NCBI GenBank assembly: GCA_029339195.1
Contig: JAPTJF010000292.1
Location: forward strand, 16,035-80,034
Direction of reading: 5' to 3'
Length of the DNA stretch: 64,000 bases
From: Micractinium sp. NFX-FRZ
Lineage: Eukaryota; Chlorophyta; Trebouxiophyceae; Chlorellales; Chlorellaceae
Notes under the pieces: generated by a model
Databases searched by the model: none
What the model was told of the DNA's origin: nothing
The model's input: only the letters and a program-made list of their open reading frames with translations
Made by a program: the position numbers and the translations under genes
Shown: in pieces, positions 57,671 to 64,000 of the stretch
Numbering within the stretch: the stretch's first letter is position 1
Layout: each line of letters begins with the position of its first letter

Positions 57671-59663
57671 TCACTGCGCCTTGGTGCACACCAGGCAGCC
57701 CATCAGCCCAAAAGCGATTGGGTAGTGCACCGCGGCTGCAAAGCCGGCCTGCCGCGCCAGCGCCTCCTGCTGCGGCCCGCTGGGGAAGCGCTGGATGGAG
57801 GGTCGCAGGTACCTGGGGAGGGTGGGATGTGGAAGGGCCAACAAAATTCGGGGTGGGAGGCGGGGGTGGCACCTGAAGCAGGCTGAGAAGGCACCAGAGG
57901 GAAGCCAGAAAGCACGACAGCGACACCCTTTTCCCCGCGCTCTCCTCAACCGAGTGTGCCCCCATTAATGAGAACAAAGCCTGCCCAGCAAGCAAGCAGG
58001 GCCCCTCACTCATACTGCTCCGACCTCCCTGTTGTGCACGACAGCATCACATGTGTTGGCGGCTGCTTAGGCGGCACAGGGATAGGGGGCACTCACTCGT
58101 ACTCTTCCGCCACCCCCATGGACCGCGCTGTGGGCACCACCAGGGCCTCTAGGAAGAAGGCCTGCAGGTGTGACGGTGGGGGCAGGGCAACGGGAGGCAG
58201 CACAGAATGGTCGGGAACGGTCAGTCAGGGTGGGTATAGGGACAGTCGGTGATGTTTCAAAGCCGGCTGCCTCTGCCTGGAGGTTGGTGCTGGCCGGCAA
58301 TGGTTGGCCCGCACCGTCTGCTATCCTCCGCTCTGCAGCTCCAACAACAGCACAGTAAACCCCTCCCCTCTGCTCCCTCCCCACTGTGCTACCCTACACC
58401 GTCTCCGTCCCCTGCACCCCTTACCTGCGTGGCGTCCACCACTGCATTGTCTGCCGCGTTGTTGAAGTCGAGGATGGCAACAGAGCAGCCAGGGCGCAGC
58501 ACGCGGTGCAGCTCCTGCGGGCGGGGCAGGGCGGCAACCCGCGCAGGGAGGTGGGCACAGTGGGCATGGGCAGGCAACGGTGGCCGGCTGAGCTGGCAGG
58601 CAGTGCAGGTGCCCGCATGGTGGGAATGTGTGCAGCCACGTGGAGTGCTGATGGATGCAGGCAAAGGCGGGGATGCATGGTGCCCCATATGCCCCGCCCC
58701 ATGCCTGCCCACGTCATGTTGCTGCACCTCCGCAGGTCCCTGCCTGGGTGGGCAACATATATGAACCTTAAACCCCGCCCTGCCCCGCCCCGCCCCTGCC
58801 CCGCCCACCCGCAGCGCGGCTGGGATGTCGGCCACATTGCGCAGCCCGTACCCCATGGTGGCAGCATCGAAGCTGGCCTCCTCAAAAGGCAGGGCCATGG
58901 CGTCGCCCTGCCGCCAGGGAGTTTGTGCGGGGGTGGTCAGGGCAGCCAGTTGGCACAGCAGGGGCAATTCATTGGATGAGCAGATATGGCGTGAAGCTGG
59001 AACCAGCAGCTGGAAGCCCGGGGCGGCTGGCAATGGATCGCTGTGTGGGCGGTGAATTGCTGTGCGGACGTGCGCAGGCAGCCCAGGCCTCTGAACGTGC
59101 CCCGCACCCCAGATGCCCGCCCTGCAGCCGGCACCCACCTGCACCCACTCCATGTTGTAAGCTGGCCCCAGGCGTGCACGCCGCTCCTCCTGCCTCCGCG
59201 CCGCATCCGCCAGCATGTTTGCTGAGAAGTCCAGCCCCACGATGCTCCCAGAGGGGCCCACCGCCTCCGCCAGGCGGAAGGCAAGGTCGCCGCTGCCGCA
59301 GCACACGTCGAGCGCGTGGCCACCCGTGCGCGCGCCACTCCACTTGACCGTCATGCGCTTCCACACGCGGTGCAGCCCCAGGCTGAGCTGGTCGTTGAGC
59401 TGGTCGTAAACAGGGGCGATGGTGTTAAAGAGGCGCTGGCGCTCCGTGCCCTCCCGCCCGCTCTCGAAGAAGCCGCCGTCGCTGCCGCCGCCGCTGGCGG
59501 CGTCCTGCTGCACGGCCTGCACGCGTTGCTGCAGTGCTCTGCCGTTTCTGCTGCCGCTGCTGCACCGCCTGCTGCTGGAGGGCGTCCAGGCCTGCTGCTG
59601 CGGGTGCCGCTGAGCGGCGGCACGCGCCCCAGGGGCTGTGGCTGGCAGAATGACAGTCTGCAT
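57671..59663 (-). CDS. menG: Plastid UbiE/MenG naphthoquinone methyltransferase
   Basis: SAM-dependent C-methylation of demethylphylloquinone, the last step of vitamin K1 synthesis for photosystem I; plastid. The start MQTVILPATAPGARAAAQRH opens a basic, Ser/Ala-rich transit-peptide-like leader of about 65 residues; an upstream in-frame ATG exists but lies in promoter-like sequence. The mature part has RLFNTIAPVYDQLNDQLSLG, LHRVWKRMTVKWSG, the SAM-binding LDVCCGSGDLAFRL, GLDFSANMLADAARR, GDAMALPFEEASFDAATMGY plus GLRNVADIP, ELHRVLRPGCSVAILDFN, AFFLEALVVPTARSMGVAEE plus YE, and the last exon YLRPSIQRFPSGPQQEALAR, ending ALGLMGCLVCTKAQ-type sequence. The ubiquinone-pathway homologue is the main alternative, but the EEYEYLRPSI region and leader favour the plant MENG clade. 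Convergent with LIP1. Confidence 0.87.
58004..58030 (-). repeat. Possible exon-end copy in the MenG intron
   Basis: Plus-strand CTCACTCGTACTCTTCCGCC at about 58092-58111 spans the exon end; CTCACTCATACTGCTCCGAC near 58005 in the adjacent intron matches at about 80%. Confidence 0.5.
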
Positions 59664-59991
59664 TGGACAGGTTTTTATGGTGCAAAAGAGAGCGAGAATT
59701 GGGCTCCCAGCCAGCCAGCCACATCCCGATGATCGAGCAGGTAGAAAACCCTGGCCGGCTTGTTTCGAGCCGAGACACAGTTGCTCGCTGTCGCTTGCTC
59801 GCATCGGCACTCGATGATTTGATCTGCAACCTCCTAATCTGACCCCAGCTGATCACTGTTGAACTGATTGCCTCGGCGGCGGCTGAGCGGACAAACCTGC
59901 AACAACACAGCCTCTTGAGGGCCGGCCTAACTGATCTGCAGAGGCCCAAGCGCTGTCGAAACTGCAGCTGTCACCGCCATCCCCGCCGCCA
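59664..59991. promoter_or_regulatory. Shared MenG/PIG-O upstream region
   Basis: A 328-bp spacer between divergent starts, with somewhat lower GC than the genes. It must contain both promoters. No consensus element was recognised. Confidence 0.5.
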
Positions 59992-60245
59992 ATGTTGCGT
60001 CGTGCGCTGGCGGCGCCTCGCCTGGGCCCCGCCCTGCTGGCCGCCCTGCACCTGGCCGCGCTGGCCCTCTTCGTACGCGGCTTCCTGCTCACCCGCGTGC
60101 ACCTGACTGAGCGCTCCACCGCACTGCCCTCTGCCTCGGGCGCCAACAACCGCACAGCGGCGCCCTACGACCGCGTTGTGTGGCTCATGATTGATGCGCT
60201 GCGCTACGACTTTGTGGTCAGCGACGGGCGCTACAGCTGCGCACC

Positions 60246-60287
<42 letters not shown>

Positions 60288-63200
60288 CAAGGGGCAGGAG
60301 CAGCAGGAGGGTGTGTGCCACCAGGGCCACATGCCTTACTTGGCGGAACTCGCGCGGCGGCAGGTGAGGAGAGAGCCGCTGTGTGCCCGCTGTGCGGCAT
60401 TGCTGCTGGGGCGGTTGGCCCCTGCTGCTGGGTGCTGCCCGTGCTCTCTGAGAGCCAATTTGAGGAGACGTGCTGTTGGCTGATTGTGCACGAAGAAACT
60501 GCATGTAAATTGCGTGCCTGGGGTGCATGCATGCTTGCCACCCCAGGCACACCCCGCCGTGCACCCGCCCCTCTCCTGCCGCCTTGAGCGCTCACCCGCC
60601 CTCTGCTGTGCCGCCACCACGCCCACCCACCCTGCAGGATGCTGCCCGCGCCTTCATGTTCATCGCCGACGCGCCTACCACCACCACGCAGCGCCTGAAG
60701 AGCCTGGCCACAGGCGGCCTGCCCTCCTTCTTTGACGTCTCCAACTCCTTCACTGCGGGGGACTTGACAGACGACAATTTGATTGACCAGCTGGCCGCTG
60801 CCGGCAAGAGGATGGTGAGGCCCTGGGGGTGAGGTGGCGGCGGGTGGCGGCGGTAGACTGGCGCGGCTGGGCTGGGCAGGGGGGATGCCTGGGAGGGGCG
60901 CCTGCTGTGGAGGGAGGCTTGGGGGCAGCAGGGCAGCAGTGCGGCAGGGGAGGACGCCGCCGCCTGCCGGTGTGCCTTCCTGCCCGGCAGCAGTATGAAG
61001 CAGCAGCCTGCATGCATGCCTGCCTGGCAGCAGAGTGCAGCATCGTCCGCCTGCCTGCCTGCCTCCACACCTCCCTGCATCCCCATGTGCCCCCGCCTGT
61101 GTGACCTCCCTTCCTCCCTCCTCCCCCTGCCCCTGCCCCCCTGGCCCCCTTCCTCCCCTCCTCCCCCGCCTGCAGGCCTTCCTGGGCGACACCACCTGGC
61201 AGCAGCTCTTCCCCCGCCAGTGGGCCTGGTCCCGCCCCTACCCCTGCTTCAACGTGCGCGACCTGCACACCGTGGACGACGGCATCTGGGCACACCTGCT
61301 GCCCGCGCTGCGCCAGCCTGGCGCCGCCACCTGGGACGGCCTCCTGGTGGCGCACTACCTGGGGGTGGACCACTGCGGGCACACACACGGCGTGGGCAGC
61401 GCGGAAATGGTCGCCAAGCTCAGGTACGGCAGCGTAAAGATGTGGAGGTGAGGGCAGTGGGGAGCGGGTTGGACCGACCACTGCAAGCACTTGCATGGCA
61501 CGGGCAGTGCCGATGGGGCGCCATTGCTCAGCTCATGTTAACTGGCTGTAAGCTCATGGCCCCTAACCAAGATTGTGAGCATGGTCGCCGGCATCCTGCG
61601 CCGCTGCTCCCTGCAGGCAGATGGATGATCATGTCCGGCAGGTGGTGGCTGCGCTGCTTGAGCAGGCCGCGCCAGGTGGCACCTACGAGCGCACGCTGCT
61701 GCTGGTATCGGGAGACCACGGACAGACGCTGGGCGGGGACCACGGCGGGGGGAGCCCCGAGGAAGTTGACTCGGCCCTTGTGGCTGTCGACATCGGGGCA
61801 CTGCACGCCAGCATGCACAGCGGCAGCAAGCAGGCGGCAGGCGGCGTGGGGCTGGCGGCGGCGGCGGCCTGCCGTGCCAACTGCAGCTGCGGCGTGGAGG
61901 GCAACCAGTGCGTGCCCGACCTGCTTCAAATGGACCTCACACCCTCGCTGGCGGCACTCCTAGGGGTGCCCATCCCCTTTGGCAACCTGGGCAAGCTGTC
62001 AGCAGAGCTGTGGCAGCTGACTGCCACCCGGCCTGCCGCCCCCGGCGGCGGCAGCGATGGCCCGACAGCATGGGAGCGCAGCCTGGCTGATGCATTGCTG
62101 GCCAACGCGCGGCAGGTGCACACGTACCTCAACACGTATGCTGCCACCGCTGGGGCGTCCTTCTCCCGGGCCGCCCTGTCCAGCCTCAACTCGCTGTTCA
62201 CCACCCTGGCAAGTCCTGACGCTGATGTGGGAGACACAATTTCTTGGTGAGCCTGCTGTTGTTGCTTGCTGGCCCTGTTGCTTCTGATGCCGCTCCTGCG
62301 GGGATGGTTCTGGCCGCCGGCTGTCCTGCAGCATTGCCCAGCGTCTAAAGCAGCACAGGGAGTGTGCTTGGTCTGCCCCTTTGCTTTGTGCTTGCATTAA
62401 ATTCAGAATTTGCACGCTCGCCTGAGCTGCACCTTGCCCAACTCACCTGCTGCCCCAAAAGCTGCGTTCACCATGATTCCTCTGTTTTGGACCTGTTGGC
62501 GCAGGTGCAACGCCTTTCTGGAGGCCGCTGCTGGCGTGGCGCGGGAGCAGTGGACGCAATTTGGGGAGCCAGCCATGGCGGCAGGGCTGGCCCTGTTTGC
62601 AGCCACCCTGGTGCTGCATGCCGCCGCCGCCTTTGGTGGCAAGGGCAGCACTGAAGGGGCTCACGCTGAGCCTGGCAGCAAGCAGGCTGAGGCGACCGCA
62701 GCGCCCGGCAGCAGGGGCGGCGTCCTGGCAGCAGCGTGGCAGCAGCTGCAGGCGTGGCAGCTGGTGGGGCGGGTGGGGCGCTGGCGCCTGCCAGTGCCTA
62801 GCTTCCGGGCCTGGCTGGCGGGGGCGGCGCTGGTGCACGGGCTGGGCATTTTTTCCTTCTTCTACCTGCTGAGCGAAGGTGGGCAGCCGGGTGTTAGGGA
62901 GTGGGGCTCTCAATTATTGTGAGGGTGAGGAGGTGAGGGCTGAGGAGCGCACAGGAGTAGACAGTTGACGGGGCGCAGGCCTTGACGGCTGTGCAGGAGC
63001 TAGCTAGTCTGCCCTATCTGACCTCACACTGCACACACGCATGCTTAATTTGCCACTGCCCTCTGCTGATACGCTTCCTTGTCCCCACCACTGGGACTGC
63101 TGCAGGCCGCATGGTGTGCCTCCTTGTCGCCGCCGCCTGCGTCGCTCTGGCTTTCTCCGTGGGGCGTGCCACGCGCGCCGCCGGCAAGGCAGTGAAGGGC

Positions 63201-63757
63201 GCGGTGGGGCTGGGCATCATGTGCCTGCGCTTCAATGGGCTCATGATGGTGCTGGGGGTGGCGCACCACACAGGACAGGTGCGTGTGACGGGGGCCAGCC
63301 AGGCTTTCCAGAACCAGGTCGCGGCATTTGCAGCAGGTGCAGGCACGATGTTTGGGGCAGCTTGTAGTGAAGGCGGCAATGCGTCAGCCACTGCGATGCC
63401 TGGGCCTGGTTGGCACAGCGTGGGAGCGGGGCAGGCAGCTCTGTGTGAACATGCGCCTCGCTGTGCTGCCAGTCGATCCACAGCCTCCCCTGCCTGCCAC
63501 CGCCTGCAGGGCTTCTGGGCGCGCCTCACGGTGCACGACTCCCAGCCGGCGGACGACATTGAGCGAGGCTGGCACGGCAAGCTTGCGAAAGTGAAGTCGT
63601 TTGCAGCCTCCGCGCTGGCTGCCGCCGGCGTCGACCGCCTGCCGCCCGTGGTGCTGGCGGTGGGGCAGCACAGCCTGCTGTGCACGCTGCCCATACTGGC
63701 GCTGGCGGCCGCCACGCAGCGCGCACAGCGCGGCAGCCCACGCGGCATGCTGCTGAG
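59992..63757 (+). CDS. PIGO: GPI ethanolamine-phosphate transferase 3 (PIG-O), 3' end outside the window
   Basis: Adds ethanolamine phosphate to the third mannose of the GPI anchor precursor, the bridge to protein; ER membrane. One N-terminal membrane span (LLAALHLAALALFVRGFLLT) is followed by the alkaline-phosphatase-like lumenal domain: VVWLMIDALRYDFV with the metal-binding Asp, PTTTTQRLKSLATGGLPSFF, AFLGDTTWQQLFP, HYLGVDHCGHTHG, VSGDHGQT and MDLTPSLAALLGVPIPFGNL. Several hydrophobic spans follow (LALFAATLVLHAAAAF, LAGAALVHGLGIFSFFYLL, MVCLLVAAACVALAFSV). A Q13 tract interrupts the lumenal domain after YSCAP. The last visible exon ends at 63757 with a GT donor; the remaining C-terminal exons lie beyond the poly-C at the window edge. 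Human PIG-O is over 1,000 residues, so roughly the last third is missing. Confidence 0.9.
60247..60285 (+). repeat. CAG microsatellite encoding Q13 in PIG-O
   Basis: Thirteen pure CAG codons inside an otherwise conserved enzyme domain, the longest CAG run in the window. It falls between the first metal-binding segment and the HMPYLAELARR helix. Confidence 0.9.
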
Positions 63758-63927
63758 GTGAGCGCTCCCTTGCGTGGGCCGGCACTTGCATGTGCCTGCA
63801 TGTGGTGGCTGGACAGGCTGCATGGCAGGCCACGTTGCGGGGCCTTCCCTTGCTTCCCTTTCCTGCATGCCATGCTGCCTGTGCCTGCCAGCCCGCTCAC
63901 TGCCTACCCCTCCTACTGACGCATGCC

Positions 63928-63928
<1 letters not shown>

Positions 63929-64000
<72 letters not shown>
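63929..64000. repeat. Poly-C run at the window edge
   Basis: At least 72 consecutive C bases running off the window, in or after PIG-O intron sequence. The only comparable run (35 C) sits beside the N gap at 15992-16026, which suggests a sequencing or assembly origin. Confidence 0.8.

Overview
This looks like nuclear DNA from a coccoid green alga of the Chlorella type (Trebouxiophyceae). The evidence is high GC content, genes packed with short GT-AG introns, CAG/poly-Q and poly-Ala runs in disordered protein regions, plant-like orthologues (a BIG-type ARF-GEF, a plastid naphthoquinone methyltransferase) and divergent pairs of intronless core histone genes. The clade is an inference from gene content. 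No mobile element, CRISPR array, prophage or bacterial-style operon was seen.

Layout, left to right. 985-20224 (+): REV3, catalytic subunit of DNA polymerase zeta, about 31 exons, with a 10-N assembly gap in one intron. 20722-22941 (-): MYND zinc-finger protein with a probable frameshift. 24018-27662: the four core histone genes as two divergent pairs (H2A/H2B and H3/H4), each gene ending in the same 18-nt stem-loop. 28108-28227 (+): a 5S rRNA gene beside the histones. 29173-30903 (+): small unrecognised membrane protein. 31289-45592 (-): BIG-type Sec7 ARF-GEF. 45768-46025 (-): small LYR-like protein. 46252-49144 (+): PWI/RS splicing coactivator (SRRM1 type). 49463-53549 (-): UTP6, a HAT-repeat protein of the U3 processome. 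53854-57273 (+): mitochondrial lipoyl synthase. 57671-59663 (-): plastid UbiE/MenG methyltransferase. From 59992 (+): PIG-O, a GPI ethanolamine-phosphate transferase, running into a poly-C tract at the right edge.

The genes are mostly ordinary housekeeping functions: translesion synthesis, chromatin, ribosome biogenesis, vesicle traffic, splicing, lipoylation, quinone and GPI-anchor synthesis. They alternate in convergent and divergent pairs and share no single pathway.

The most unusual signal lies between exons. At least eleven introns in six unrelated genes contain one or more decayed copies of the edge of a neighbouring exon, sometimes with the splice site and flanking intron repeated in tandem units of about 75-180 bp. 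I call these exon-edge echoes. They suggest repeated local tandem duplication across splice junctions as a route of intron growth or turnover in this genome. Other points worth a look are four likely GC-AG introns, shared elements in the two histone promoters, the histone-5S linkage, and an assembly gap whose flanking sequences overlap each other.
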